A stretch of 64,000 bases of DNA from Acidisarcina polymorpha (GCF_003330725.1 NZ_CP030840.1:3410001-3474000), one strand, 5' to 3'. Shown: positions 43,901-52,748, numbered from the stretch's first letter. Notes: generated by a model not told the origin, from the letters alone. Made by a program: numbers and translations.

Positions 43901-45109
43901 TGCGTTGGTTGCGCTGGATTCTCCGCCGAAGTTAGCTGAGACTACGGTGTAATAGTAGGTCGTGCTGGGCTGCAGACCGGTATGCACATAGGATGTTGTG
44001 GTAACATTCTGCGCGACGAGGGTTGCCAGGCTGGGCGCTGCCCCGGCAGTGGTGCTGGCATAAATGTCGTAGTAGACCCCGGAAGTAGAACTGGCATTCC
44101 AGCTAAGACTGACTGCGTTGCTGTTGGTAGCCTTGGCGGTAAGGCCAGTGACGGGGCTTGGCGCCCCCGCAGCCCACTGAGAATAATCAACATAATTGAC
44201 GACCAGGTTCGAAGGGAAGCCCTGGCCGTTTGGCGTTCCGCCATTTCCGCCGATTCCGGAGCTGAGAATGAAGTTGATTGGCTGATTCATCTCCCATTGA
44301 TCGGTAGCCCCAATGTTCGCGAGGTTATAGGTCGCATATTGCACACCGTCGAGAAGATAGGTCATGGTGTAGGGCGACCACTCTGTCGTAAAGACGTGGA
44401 AGCCGTTGTCGAATGTAGCGTTTCCCGTCAGGTTAATCGCCGAGCTAAGACCACCGTACTCATAGCTGGTTTGCGAATCTGTCTCTCCACCGTGGATTGT
44501 GGAACCATTGTGATTGGACGTTTTGGCTTGAATCTCCATCATGTCCAACTCGCCGCACCATGGCCAAGGCACGCCGCCACTGGTGCTGGGGTGGGATGAG
44601 CCGGGACCGGTGGCTGCTGGATAGGCATCGGCTCCCAGGGCCCAGAAGGCGGCTCCCATGCCGAGCGCGGATGGATTCTGAATTCTGGCATCGATTTTGC
44701 CGTAAGGGCCCGCGGCATAGGTGCTGGTCAGTCTTGCCGAGGTGTATGGGACGGCGTTGTTGGGGTTGTAGGTCATGGCGATCACCAGGTCGCCATTGCC
44801 GTCGAGATAGACATTGGACAAGCTGTCGCTGGTGTTTTGTATGGTCCCATCACCCCATACTGCTGTGGGCTGAACGTCGTTCCACCATTGGGAGTGGTTA
44901 TAGGTGGCGCCGGCTGCGCCGGGAAAGTTGCCGCCCCACACCTGGGTCCACTGGGCGTGCAGAGAAGTTGTGCACAGAACACAAGTGGCCGCAAGGACGA
45001 TAGCTGCATGCTGGCTGCGGGCGACGAATTTGATAAGGCCCGTTACGATCTGTAGCGCCGACTGACCGGAGTATGCCCCGCTGCGACTTTGGAAGATGCG
45101 CTGATTCAC
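41000..45109 (-). CDS. Secreted GH16 beta-glucanase (laminarinase type) with malectin/FN3 array
   Basis: A 1369-residue protein starting with GTG behind AGGAG. A long n-region and signal helix (AAIVLAATCVLCTTSLHA) precede the GH16 jelly-roll domain (about 52-315). The catalytic motif E-L-D-M-M-E is seen in WCGELDMMEIQ (consensus ExDxxE, nucleophile first and acid/base last), followed by a conserved HGGE segment and a C-terminal VNYVDYSQW strand. After an FN3 come malectin 1 and malectin 2 (more divergent), two FN3, malectin 3, FN3 and malectin 4. It should cut beta-1,3 or mixed-linked glucans outside the cell or on its surface. Second gene of the four-gene glycosidase set. Confidence 0.92.
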   Translation of the reverse strand: MNQRIFQSRSGAYSGQSALQIVTGLIKFVARSQHAAIVLAATCVLCTTSLHAQWTQVWGGNFPGAAGATYNHSQWWNDVQPTAVWGDGTIQNTSDSLSNVYLDGNGDLVIAMTYNPNNAVPYTSARLTSTYAAGPYGKIDARIQNPSALGMGAAFWALGADAYPAATGPGSSHPSTSGGVPWPWCGELDMMEIQAKTSNHNGSTIHGGETDSQTSYEYGGLSSAINLTGNATFDNGFHVFTTEWSPYTMTYLLDGVQYATYNLANIGATDQWEMNQPINFILSSGIGGNGGTPNGQGFPSNLVVNYVDYSQWAAGAPSPVTGLTAKATNSNAVSLSWNASSTSGVYYDIYASTTAGAAPSLATLVAQNVTTTSYVHTGLQPSTTYYYTVVSANFGGESSATNATVTTQAPGNSTGMQLSAGGYAVGTYMNSNFVLGGNTNYHYNVGPPSGLTAVNTSQVTNPAPQAVYNTERWGAAAWTITGLTPLAGYNVRLHFVEFAHTAAGQRNFNVSINSDQVLTNFDIFAAAGAADTAIAEEFYTTADENGIIELQTAPGTTSVADLNPTINAIEIIPATGSNPVGAAPGTTTDLAINSGGPAVGSFVADEDFNGGDVATNTNTITLGANSAPEAVYQDQRYVPFTYVLTGMIADASYTVKLHFAETYWTAAGQRIFNVVINGTPALTGLDVFKTAGGENVAYDPSLAAKADKYGQIIVQFIYGGADQPFINGIEAIQSGGASCGAIPSAPAGLSANASSSTAISLSWNAVTPPANCSINSYNVYRSTTSGFTPSSATLIGKGISGTSYSSTGLSAGTTYYYVVEALDADGSSGPSSQASATTQPTGGGSCSVAPSAPTGLAATAASSSSIGLSWTAVAPPTNCTITSYRVYGSTTSGFTPSSTTLLSNSVTSTSYTNTGLLASTTYYYVVEATNSDGTSVASSQASAKTSASSSPGSEIVAIASGGPAVSDSGGGDASFVADEDFSGGGGATSANTITTAGVANAAPEAVYQSERAGSFTYTIPGLTAGNQYTVLLHFAEFYWTAAGKRVFNVAINGTPVLSNFDIYATVGANKALVEQFTATANSTGQIDIAYTPGAADQPKSSGIEIRSTSGGSTCSTLPSAPAGLTAAATSSSSIGLTWTADTAPENCTITSYNVYGSATSGFTPSSSNLIATVTSPSDSITGLSASKTYYYVVEAVDADGNSAASTQVSATTQPAGDFIAINSGGPAVSNSGGGDAPFAADEDFSGGGTDTSVNTITTAGVVNAAPAAVYQSERAGAFTYTIPGLVAGSTHTVLLHFCEYYFTASGERVFNVAINGTPVLTNFDIYAAAGANKALVEQFSATANSSGQIVIAYTTGTKDQPKSSGIEIR

Positions 45110-45170
45110 AAAAAGCTCCTTGAAGTACTGTGCTGAGAAGTGAAGAGGGAATCGTCTCGACGGGATCTCG

Positions 45171-45204
45171 CCTGGACCGAGAGTTTGTGAGTCGTCGGTC
45201 CAGG
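45171..45204 (-). other. Intercistronic stem-loop after the GH55-like gene
   Basis: CCTGGACCGA and TCGGTCCAGG are perfect 10-bp arms around a 14-nt loop, in the 109-bp gap between the GH55-like stop and the GH16 start. No T tract follows. Likely an RNA-stabilising or attenuating hairpin between cistrons. Confidence 0.5.
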
Positions 45205-45218
45205 TGAGTTCAGTAGTC

Positions 45219-48200
45219 TTAACGAATTTCGATTCCGCTGACGATGGGTTGATTAGCGGTGCCGTTGGTGAAAGCGATCACGATGTCGCCACTGCTGTTG
45301 GCGGTGGCGGTAAATTGCTTGACCAGTGCGGCGTTGACGCCAACTGTGGCGTAGATATCGAAGTTACTCAGCACCGAGGTACCATTGATCGCCACATTGA
45401 AGACGCGATCTCCTGCCGCAGTGAAATAGGTCTCTGCAAAATGCAGCAGAACGGTGTACTGGGCGCCCGACGTAAGCCCCGGTATCGTGTAGGTTGAGGT
45501 CCCGGCGCGCGCGTGTTGATAGACTGCCATCGGCGCTGCGTTAGCGCCCGGCTGGGTCAGGTTGATGGCGGCGGTACTGACTTGATTGTCGCCGCCGCCA
45601 CTGAAGTCCTGGTCAGCGACAAAGGCGTAGTCTCCGCCAGTTGAGTTGCTTTCTGCAGGCCCGCCGGCGGCGATGGCGACGATCTCCGCGCCGGAGGCAG
45701 CCTGGGTCGTCGCGGCAGCCTGCGTCGAGGCGGCGGAAGTGCCGTCGGCGTCGGCTGCGTCTACGACGTAGTAGTAGGTAGTCGAGGCTGCCAGCCCAGT
45801 GTTGCTATAACTTGTGCCGGTGACAGTGCCGGACAGCAGATTGCTTGAGGATGGGGTGAATCCGCTGGTGGTGCTGCCGTAGACCTTGTAGGAGCTAACG
45901 GAGCAGTTAGCGGGTGGAGTTACGGCTGCCCAACTTAAGCTGATTACGCTCGAGGAGGATGCGGTCGCTGTCAGGCCTGTGGGCGCGGCGGGAACTGCGC
46001 TGCAGGTAGCGGCTGCGGTCTTGGCGCTGGCTTGATTTGAGGCGGCGGAAGTGCCGTCGGCGTCGACGGCTTCAACGACGTAGTAGTAAGTAGTCGATGC
46101 TGCCAAGCCGGTGTTTGAATAGGCGGTGCCGTTGGATACCGATGCTAAGAGGTTGCTTGTTGACGGAGTGAAACCGCTGGTGGTGCTGCCGTAGACTTTG
46201 TAAGCGCTGATGGAGCAGTTGGCGGGAGGGGTTACGGCTGTCCAGGTCAATCCTATGGCGCTAGAGGAGGTTGCTGTTGCTGTAAGCCCGGTTGGCGAGC
46301 CGGGAACTGTGCTGCAGGTCGCGGCAGAGGAGCTTTTGATTTCGATGCCGCTCGACTTCGGCTGGTCGGCCGTGCCATTGGTGTAGGCAATGACGATCTG
46401 GCCGCTGCTGTTGGCGGTGGCGGTAAACTGCTCGACGAGCGCCTTATTTGGTCCGACGAGAGCATAGATGTCGAAGTTGCTCAAGACGCTGGTGCCATTG
46501 ATGCTGACATTGAAGACCCGCTTGCCAGCTGCCGTCCAGTAGAACTCGGCGAAGTGCAGCAACACGGTGTAAGAGGCGCCGGCAGTGAGGCCGGGGATGG
46601 TATAGGTGATTTGCCCGGAGCGTTCCGTCTGATAGACGGCCGTGGGTGCGGCGTTGGCGACTCCCGCGGTGGTGATGGTGTTGGCGGTGACGGCCGTGCC
46701 GCCGCCGGTGAAGTCTTTGTCGGCGACAAAGGAGGCATCGCCGCCGCCGGAGTTGCTGACCACGGGACCCCCGGAGTTGATGGCCACGACCTCGGTTCCG
46801 GAGGTTGCCGCCGAGGTCTCGGCACTGGCCTGAGCTGAGGCCGTCGATGTGCCGTCGGCATCGGTGGCCTCGATGACATAGTAGTAGGTGGTCGAAGCAG
46901 AAAGTCCGGTGTTCGAGTAACTCGTGCCGGTCACACTATTCGATAGCAGAGTGCTCGACGAAGGCGTGAAACCGCTGGCAGTGCTGCCATAGATGCTGTA
47001 TGCGCTGATGGAGCAGTTAGCCGGAGGAGTTACTGGTGACCAGGATATTCCGATCGCGCTTGAGGACGAGGCCGCTGCCGTTACTCCTGCTGGCGCGGAT
47101 GGAACTGCGGAGCACTTGCCGCCTCCGCTGCCTGGAGTGGTGGCGGATGCCTGCGCAGACGCTGTCGAGGCGCCTGCTCCATCCGCGGCTTCGATGACGT
47201 AGTGATAGGTAGTCGATGCGGCCAGGCCGGAATCGGCATAGGACGCAGTCGCAAGGTTCGAGGCAATCTGGTTGGCTGACGATGGAGTGAAGCCGGAGGT
47301 CGTGCTGCGGTAGACGCTATAGCTCACCGAGCAGGATGATCCTGCCGTGCTCGCGCCCCAGGCCACACTGATCTGGCTTGCGGAGGTGGCGGTGGCGGAG
47401 GGATTTCCGGGTACGCTGGGAACGGCCGAGCAACTCCCGGCGGTGCCTCCATAGGAGGTTACATAGCTGATGTAAGAGGCGGAATCCGCCGTGGTTCCGG
47501 CATTGTCGACGGTTGGACTGTCTGATGCGATGGTGTAGGTAATCTGACCACTGCCCGAGAGGAAGACGGTCACGGCGTCGTGAAAGGTCACGCCTTCGGA
47601 GACGGGGACGGCGATGCCACTGTTGGCGATGATGTTCACGCCCTGGTTGAAGAAGGAGTAGACGCCGAGCCCGTAAGCGGTGTGAGAGGTCACCGACGGA
47701 GAGACGTAGTAGGAGGCATAGCCATCGACACTCCCGTCCATCCATGCAGACTGGCTGGGAACGTCGTAGGGCATCTCACTTTGGTAGAAGATGGTCTCGC
47801 CACCCTCTCCGTTCCAGACGACCTGATTTTGCTCATAGTGCTCCACGGCGAGACCCAAGGCGGTGACGTTGTCTCCGTTCACCACCAATCCGTGCTCGCC
47901 GACGTTGATGGTCCACCCGGTCGGGGCGTTTCCGTGGTCGGCGCGCCATGCCCAGATGTTGTCCAGGATGACGTTGTCGCTGTCGATTTCGAGGCTGGTG
48001 GTTGCGGTTCCGGTAACGGCCCCGCCAATTCGAAAGAAGACGTCGCTGATCGAGGTGGGATTGCTGGCGTGGCTTACGCGGGATGCGCCGGCCACACCCG
48101 CCTCAAACAAAACAGGCGAGTTGACCGGACCTGCATCGATGAGCAGGCCGGCGATCTGGACTCCATCGACGTCTGCCACGGAAATGGCGGCTGTTCCGGA

Positions 48201-49343
48201 TTGCGGGACAAGATTCGCATAGCCGAGACCGAGCACGACGGTATTGGCATTGGTTACGTTGATTGAACCGCTGTATTGGTAAATTCCCGGAGTCAGGATG
48301 AGGTTCTTGCCTGCTGCCAGGGCGGCATTGATCTGGGAGAGGGTGCTTGAGGGCGTGGCGATGAAGAACGAACTGATGGCCAGCGAGGCGCCAGCGCCCA
48401 GGCCCCCGCTGGACCAGCTCGTACCGGAGGAACTGGTTCTCGACGAGGGCGAAAACACCCAATAGTTGCCGCTGCTATCCATGTACAAAAAGGGCTTTTC
48501 GCGGCTTACCGGAGTTGTGGGCAGCACAGTGTACGAGGTGCCGGAGCCAAATGGGTTGCTCTGTGCCGGAGCGCCGGAGACGCCGGAGAAGACCATGTTC
48601 CAGAGATTTCCCGACCAGCTGCCGATTGAACTGTTGCGGGTATACCACTGCTGTTGAGAACAGGAGCCGACGTTTCCGGTGACCTGAGAGTCGCTGATGA
48701 ACCCGCCGCTGGCCTCCCCGCAGTAGGTGTTGGTGAGCTCCATGCCGCCGTTGACATACATGCGCCGGAAGTCGGCGCCCTGGGAGACTCCCCACTGCAG
48801 CAGATCTCCCGATGGAGGGGTGATGGACATGTTCTCGAGGGATCGCCAGAAGTTTGTCGTCAGGTTGCCGTTGGAGTCGGTCTGATTCGAAGTGAGGTAG
48901 CCGTTGCTGATGGTGACGGCGCTAGGGGTCTCGCCGAGACCGGCGACCGATTCGTAGAACCCTACCTCGGCTTCAACTCCGGTATAGGTGCCTGGTGCGA
49001 AGAGGACGGCGTAGCGATTGGTGCTGAACTGAGTGTTGGCGTTCAGGGTGTTCAGGGTGGCGTTGATCGAGGAGACGGAATCGCTGGGGGTGAAGACGTA
49101 GACGTTGGGACCGAAGATCGTGCTGTTTTGTCCGCTGGCGCTGGATGTCCCGGAAAGCAGTCCAACGAGAGCGAAAGCTGCCACGAAGAGCGTCGCAATA
49201 CCTAAGCGACGCCAGTCAAAGGTGTGTTTCTCCTGCGGCAAGCTCAGGAGGCTGGCATCCTGAGGATTGGGGGTGGCATTGGAAGGCTTTGCGGTGGTTG
49301 TGGGGACAATGCTGTCATCGACCGGAATTTCTGAAAAAGACAT
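45219..49343 (-). CDS. Secreted GH55-like beta-1,3-glucanase (double beta-helix) with FN3/malectin array
   Basis: A 1374-residue protein from the ATG at 49343 (GGAG six bases before; two upstream ATGs are less well placed). A cytoplasmic n-region of about 50 residues and a membrane/signal helix (GIATLFVAAFALVGLLSG) precede two right-handed beta-helix halves (about 75-610). The stretch DNVILDNIWAWRADHG, then GLVVNGDNVTALGLAVEHYEQNQVVWNGEGG and YQSEMPYDVP, is characteristic of bacterial GH55 exo-beta-1,3-glucanases; the glutamate in QSEMPYD is likely the acid. Four FN3 and two malectin modules follow. The long n-region might hold it in the inner membrane instead of releasing it. First gene of the glycosidase set; divergent from GH9. 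Confidence 0.82.
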   Translation of the reverse strand: MSFSEIPVDDSIVPTTTAKPSNATPNPQDASLLSLPQEKHTFDWRRLGIATLFVAAFALVGLLSGTSSASGQNSTIFGPNVYVFTPSDSVSSINATLNTLNANTQFSTNRYAVLFAPGTYTGVEAEVGFYESVAGLGETPSAVTISNGYLTSNQTDSNGNLTTNFWRSLENMSITPPSGDLLQWGVSQGADFRRMYVNGGMELTNTYCGEASGGFISDSQVTGNVGSCSQQQWYTRNSSIGSWSGNLWNMVFSGVSGAPAQSNPFGSGTSYTVLPTTPVSREKPFLYMDSSGNYWVFSPSSRTSSSGTSWSSGGLGAGASLAISSFFIATPSSTLSQINAALAAGKNLILTPGIYQYSGSINVTNANTVVLGLGYANLVPQSGTAAISVADVDGVQIAGLLIDAGPVNSPVLFEAGVAGASRVSHASNPTSISDVFFRIGGAVTGTATTSLEIDSDNVILDNIWAWRADHGNAPTGWTINVGEHGLVVNGDNVTALGLAVEHYEQNQVVWNGEGGETIFYQSEMPYDVPSQSAWMDGSVDGYASYYVSPSVTSHTAYGLGVYSFFNQGVNIIANSGIAVPVSEGVTFHDAVTVFLSGSGQITYTIASDSPTVDNAGTTADSASYISYVTSYGGTAGSCSAVPSVPGNPSATATSASQISVAWGASTAGSSCSVSYSVYRSTTSGFTPSSANQIASNLATASYADSGLAASTTYHYVIEAADGAGASTASAQASATTPGSGGGKCSAVPSAPAGVTAAASSSSAIGISWSPVTPPANCSISAYSIYGSTASGFTPSSSTLLSNSVTGTSYSNTGLSASTTYYYVIEATDADGTSTASAQASAETSAATSGTEVVAINSGGPVVSNSGGGDASFVADKDFTGGGTAVTANTITTAGVANAAPTAVYQTERSGQITYTIPGLTAGASYTVLLHFAEFYWTAAGKRVFNVSINGTSVLSNFDIYALVGPNKALVEQFTATANSSGQIVIAYTNGTADQPKSSGIEIKSSSAATCSTVPGSPTGLTATATSSSAIGLTWTAVTPPANCSISAYKVYGSTTSGFTPSTSNLLASVSNGTAYSNTGLAASTTYYYVVEAVDADGTSAASNQASAKTAAATCSAVPAAPTGLTATASSSSVISLSWAAVTPPANCSVSSYKVYGSTTSGFTPSSSNLLSGTVTGTSYSNTGLAASTTYYYVVDAADADGTSAASTQAAATTQAASGAEIVAIAAGGPAESNSTGGDYAFVADQDFSGGGDNQVSTAAINLTQPGANAAPMAVYQHARAGTSTYTIPGLTSGAQYTVLLHFAETYFTAAGDRVFNVAINGTSVLSNFDIYATVGVNAALVKQFTATANSSGDIVIAFTNGTANQPIVSGIEIR

Positions 49344-49403
49344 TGGGCGCTCCATTTTGCAAGCAATCTTGAACTGAGCCCTGCTGAGGGGCGGAGAATG
49401 CAA

Positions 49404-49934
49404 TGGCGCGAGACTCGACGCCGGGATGCTTCACTGGCAAGTGAGTGGGCGTTCATTCACCGATAACGGCAGGCGACTCAGGGAGCAGAGAGCGCTCCGG
49501 ACCGCGCAGCGTGAGGCGCATAATCCTGGGCTATGGAGAGATTAAGTCTTTTGGTCCTAACAACTAAGGGGTTTGAAGGCGTGCCAAAAACCACCGGAGA
49601 TGGTTTCGGCAGGTTTTCGAGTTTGGCCGGGCATTCACGACCGTTAATGTGTTAACGGAAGCGTTAATAACACTGGATCAGGTTACTTTCGAGGGTGACT
49701 TGATCAGTCTTTACAGGGGCGGGCGCGTCCCTGGCCTCGCGAGAAATGTCTTCCTCAAATGCCCATTGCTATATGGCCGAGAAGATGGTGTATTGGCATC
49801 GGCCAAGATCTACGTGATGACGCGCGCGGCGGTGGTACTCATCGTTGAGCGGGGGTGCGCAAATCGCCGGGCTGAGGAATCAGAGGTTGCGCATGTCATG
49901 GTATGTTGAGGCAAAGGAGCACTTTAACCCATCT
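49404..49934. promoter_or_regulatory. Divergent regulatory region between GH55-like and GH9 genes
   Basis: About 530 bp containing promoters for two divergent glycosidase genes and the TTAACGG palindrome described separately. No convincing protein-coding frame lies here; one starting at 49649 lacks family features. Exact -35/-10 elements could not be assigned with confidence. Confidence 0.5.
49641..49667. promoter_or_regulatory. Candidate operator: CCGTTAA-N4-TTAACGG palindrome plus third half-site
   Basis: CCGTTAA (49641-49647) and TTAACGG (49652-49658) form a perfect 7-bp dyad separated by TGTG. A third half-site, CGTTAA (49662-49667), follows at one helical turn. The same heptamer occurs twice as a direct repeat upstream of the malectin-sensor gene. 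The shared element and its 11-bp phasing suggest a binding site for a locus regulator; the protein is unknown. Confidence 0.5.
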
Positions 49935-52679
49935 ATGTTCACCCTAATCAGAGTGTGTCTCTTGTTGGCCCTGACCTCCGGCCTGAGCCTGTTCGGCGCT
50001 GACTTTTCCATGAGGGTGAACGACAAGAATTACCTGGATACTCAAGGTTTCAGCGTGTTCCTTTACGACAGCACGTACCATCCGGTTTTCGTAGATCAAA
50101 AGAATACGGCCATGGAGATGATTCTCCACGGCCAGCGCATCGCCACGAACGGCGACGTGCGCCTGATGCCGACGCCTGAGCAGTGGGACCTGGTGGCGAC
50201 CCTCAAGGGGCGCGAGGCCGATAAAACGAACAACCGGCTCACCGCCAACCTGGCTTTTCCGACGTTCGATCTGAGCTACACCCTGGAGGTAGCGGCGGAG
50301 CCAGGCGGCGTCAAGGTCAGCATCAATCTCGACAAGCCGCTACCTGAAAAACTGGCCGGGCGAGCTGGCTTCAACCTGGAGTTCCTGCCCTCGATCTATA
50401 TGGGCAAAGCTTACCTGGTGGACGGAAGCAAAGCCGGGATCTTTCCGCGGACGCCTGACGATCCGATGGTGAAGGTGATGCCGCTGGCGGATGAACCGAA
50501 GAAGGCGTATTACCTGGAAGACTGGGACAAGGCCAAGGGATACACTCAGCCGCTGCCGTTCGCCGAGGGCAAGAGCATCACCCTGGGCGTAGACGACGCG
50601 CTGGCCCGGGTCAACGTTCAGTCGGAGACAGCTGACCTCATGCTGTTCGATGGACGAGACCGCGCGCAGAACGGCTGGTTTGTGCTGCGTTCGCTGATCC
50701 CCGCGGGCAAGACCACTGGGGCCATCGTATGGCACATCCGGCCGGATGTGATTCCGAATTGGACGCGGCCGCCGATGATTGCGCACAGCCAGGTGGGTTA
50801 TGCGCCGGATTTCTCCAAAGTGGCGGTACTTGAACTCGACCCGAAGTACAACGGCCCGCAGACGGCCAAAGTGTTGCGCCTGATGGAGGACGGATCGTAC
50901 AAGCAGGTCTTCGAAGGGCCGATCACGCCTTCAACGCCGTGGCTGCGCTACGTGTATTCGAAATTCGATTTCACCCCGGTCAAAGACCCTGGCCTATATG
51001 TCATCGAGTACGCTGACCAGCGGACGGCGCCCTTCCCTATCTCCAAGGATGCTTACGCGAACACCTGGCAGGACAGCCTGGACCATCACCTTGCGGAGCA
51101 GATGGACCACGTCTCGGTTCGCGAAGCTTACCGCGTGTGGCACGCGGCTTCGCACCTGGATGATGGCCGCCTTGCCCCAGTGGTCGGGGAGCAGTTCGAC
51201 GGCTGGAACCAGGCTACGGCAACCGACGGGAAGTACAAAGGCGGCGATCACATTCCCGGGATGAATGTGGGCGGCTGGTATGACGCCGGCGACTATGACC
51301 TTGAGGAGCCTGCTCAACTGAACGTAATTCAGAGCCTGGCCCTGGCATATCGCGAGTTCAATCTCAAGTATGACGAGCTTACGGTGGATGAAACCACGCG
51401 CGAGGTGGAAATGCACCGTCCCGATGGCGTGCCGGATACGGTCGAGCAAGTCAAGCATGGCGCAGTGCTCATCCTGGCGCAGTTCCACAATATAGGCCAC
51501 TCGATTCGCGGCACTCACGAACCGGACCTGCGCCAATATACGCACCTGGGCGATGCGGCCTCAAAGACCGACGGCCGCATCTATGATCCGAAACTCGGCC
51601 CGAACGAAGTGAAGGGCGACTACTCCGGCAAGCCGGATGACCGCTGGATTTTCTCGACCACGAACCCATTTTTTCAATGGAACGCCATCGCGGCGCTGGC
51701 TGCGGCGTCCGATGTGCTGAAGGGCTATGACAACGCATTAGCCAAAGATTGCCTGGATACCGCAATCAAGGCGTGGAACGATGAGAAGGCACACCCAACA
51801 CCGTATCCGGCGAGCGGCTTTGGGGGCGCCCCGGCGGGAGCTACCGGTGGCGTGCTGGCGGCGTCTCAGGGATCGGTGTCGGGCGCTCGAGGCGGTCACA
51901 ACGGGCAGAGCAACTCCGGCGCGCCGGCAAGTTCGGGTGGGGCAAATTCTGCGGCGCCAAATCCTGCGACGACAAATGCTGCGACGCCTGGCGCACCTGC
52001 TGCTCCGCCCGGCTTCGGGCGTTTTGGCGTTGCACCGGAATGGGCTGCGGCTCTGGAATTAACGATTGCCACCAACGGCGCCGAACCCTATAAGTCGCGT
52101 TTGAAAGAGTTGTTTCCTCAGATGATCACGCCGCAGCAGATGGACTCGCGAGGTTGGATGGCAGTGAGGGCATTGCCTTACCTGGATGCGGGCGCGAAGG
52201 ATCAGATGCGGGAGGCGGTGAAGACCTATATGGCGGGTGTGGACAAGCAGCTGGACGCCACTCCGTTCGGCGTGCCACCCAGCCTAGGCACCTGGGGTGG
52301 CTCAGGCGCGGTGGTGGACATGGCCATCCGGATGTACTTCCTGCACAAGGCGTTTCCGGATCTTGTGGGTCCCGAATATACGCTTCGCGCCGTGAATTAC
52401 ATTCTCGGCACGCATCCGGTGTCCAGCACTTCGTATGTAGCTGGCGTCGGAACGGTCTCGAAGACGAAGACCTACAGCAACAACCGCGCCGATAACGCCT
52501 ACATTCCGGGCGCCGTGATTCCGGGCTACATCATCATCAAGCCGGACTTTCCGGAGTGCATCGACGACTTCGGGTTCCTCTGGTTCGAGGATGAAGCTGT
52601 GGTTGCGGGGTCGGCAAGCTGGGTCGTGGCCGGCAACGCGGCAGACGCGATCACGAAGGAAGTGCAACAAGGCCAGTAG
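49935..52679 (+). CDS. Secreted GH9 glycosidase (endoglucanase family)
   Basis: About 914 residues from the ATG at 49935, which starts a good signal peptide (LIRVCLLLALTSGLSLFGA). AAAGGAG lies 15 bases before; an in-frame ATG at 49893 is possible. An N-terminal beta-sandwich region with a CelD-like Ig domain (about 290-380) precedes the (alpha/alpha)6 GH9 domain. GGWYDAGDYDLEE holds the catalytic aspartates, and the C-terminal block (NNRADNAYIPG, then FLWFEDEAVVAGSASWVVA) holds the acid glutamate region. A strange Ala/Gly/Ser/Pro-rich stretch of about 70 residues (51815-52030) interrupts the catalytic domain. Substrates of GH9 are usually cellulose, mixed-linked glucan or their oligomers. Confidence 0.9.
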   Translation: MFTLIRVCLLLALTSGLSLFGADFSMRVNDKNYLDTQGFSVFLYDSTYHPVFVDQKNTAMEMILHGQRIATNGDVRLMPTPEQWDLVATLKGREADKTNNRLTANLAFPTFDLSYTLEVAAEPGGVKVSINLDKPLPEKLAGRAGFNLEFLPSIYMGKAYLVDGSKAGIFPRTPDDPMVKVMPLADEPKKAYYLEDWDKAKGYTQPLPFAEGKSITLGVDDALARVNVQSETADLMLFDGRDRAQNGWFVLRSLIPAGKTTGAIVWHIRPDVIPNWTRPPMIAHSQVGYAPDFSKVAVLELDPKYNGPQTAKVLRLMEDGSYKQVFEGPITPSTPWLRYVYSKFDFTPVKDPGLYVIEYADQRTAPFPISKDAYANTWQDSLDHHLAEQMDHVSVREAYRVWHAASHLDDGRLAPVVGEQFDGWNQATATDGKYKGGDHIPGMNVGGWYDAGDYDLEEPAQLNVIQSLALAYREFNLKYDELTVDETTREVEMHRPDGVPDTVEQVKHGAVLILAQFHNIGHSIRGTHEPDLRQYTHLGDAASKTDGRIYDPKLGPNEVKGDYSGKPDDRWIFSTTNPFFQWNAIAALAAASDVLKGYDNALAKDCLDTAIKAWNDEKAHPTPYPASGFGGAPAGATGGVLAASQGSVSGARGGHNGQSNSGAPASSGGANSAAPNPATTNAATPGAPAAPPGFGRFGVAPEWAAALELTIATNGAEPYKSRLKELFPQMITPQQMDSRGWMAVRALPYLDAGAKDQMREAVKTYMAGVDKQLDATPFGVPPSLGTWGGSGAVVDMAIRMYFLHKAFPDLVGPEYTLRAVNYILGTHPVSSTSYVAGVGTVSKTKTYSNNRADNAYIPGAVIPGYIIIKPDFPECIDDFGFLWFEDEAVVAGSASWVVAGNAADAITKEVQQGQ

Positions 52680-52748
52680 TGGAGCGCATTCGAAAGCAGC
52701 GATGGATGCACTTCCGGGAGTTGAAGGCGCGGGGCCGTTGCTTTGCAC

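Larger units (their letters stand above)
30513..49343 (-). repeat. Family of malectin and FN3 modules repeated across four glycosidase genes
   Basis: About 11 malectin modules (GH64: 3, GH2-like: 2, GH16: 4, GH55-like: 2) and about 15 FN3 modules (6, 1, 4, 4) share strongly similar DNA. Recurrent protein marks are GGP(A/V)xSNSxGGDxxFxADEDFxGGG, TYTIPGL, YTVLLHFAE and SGIEIR for malectin, and PSAPxGLxAxASS, WxxVTPPANC and ASTTYYYVVEAxDADG for FN3. Such repeats invite recombination and gene conversion, and could collapse in short-read assemblies. Confidence 0.85.

Noticed and set aside
30513-49343. Repeated malectin/FN3 DNA considered as a mobile-element array
   Set aside because: Repeats are in frame, follow domain borders and lack terminal inverted repeats or transposase; they are protein modules.
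49649-49909. 86-codon plus-strand frame upstream of GH9
   Set aside because: Starts inside the putative operator, shows no motif and ends just before the GH9 start; likely non-coding regulatory DNA.
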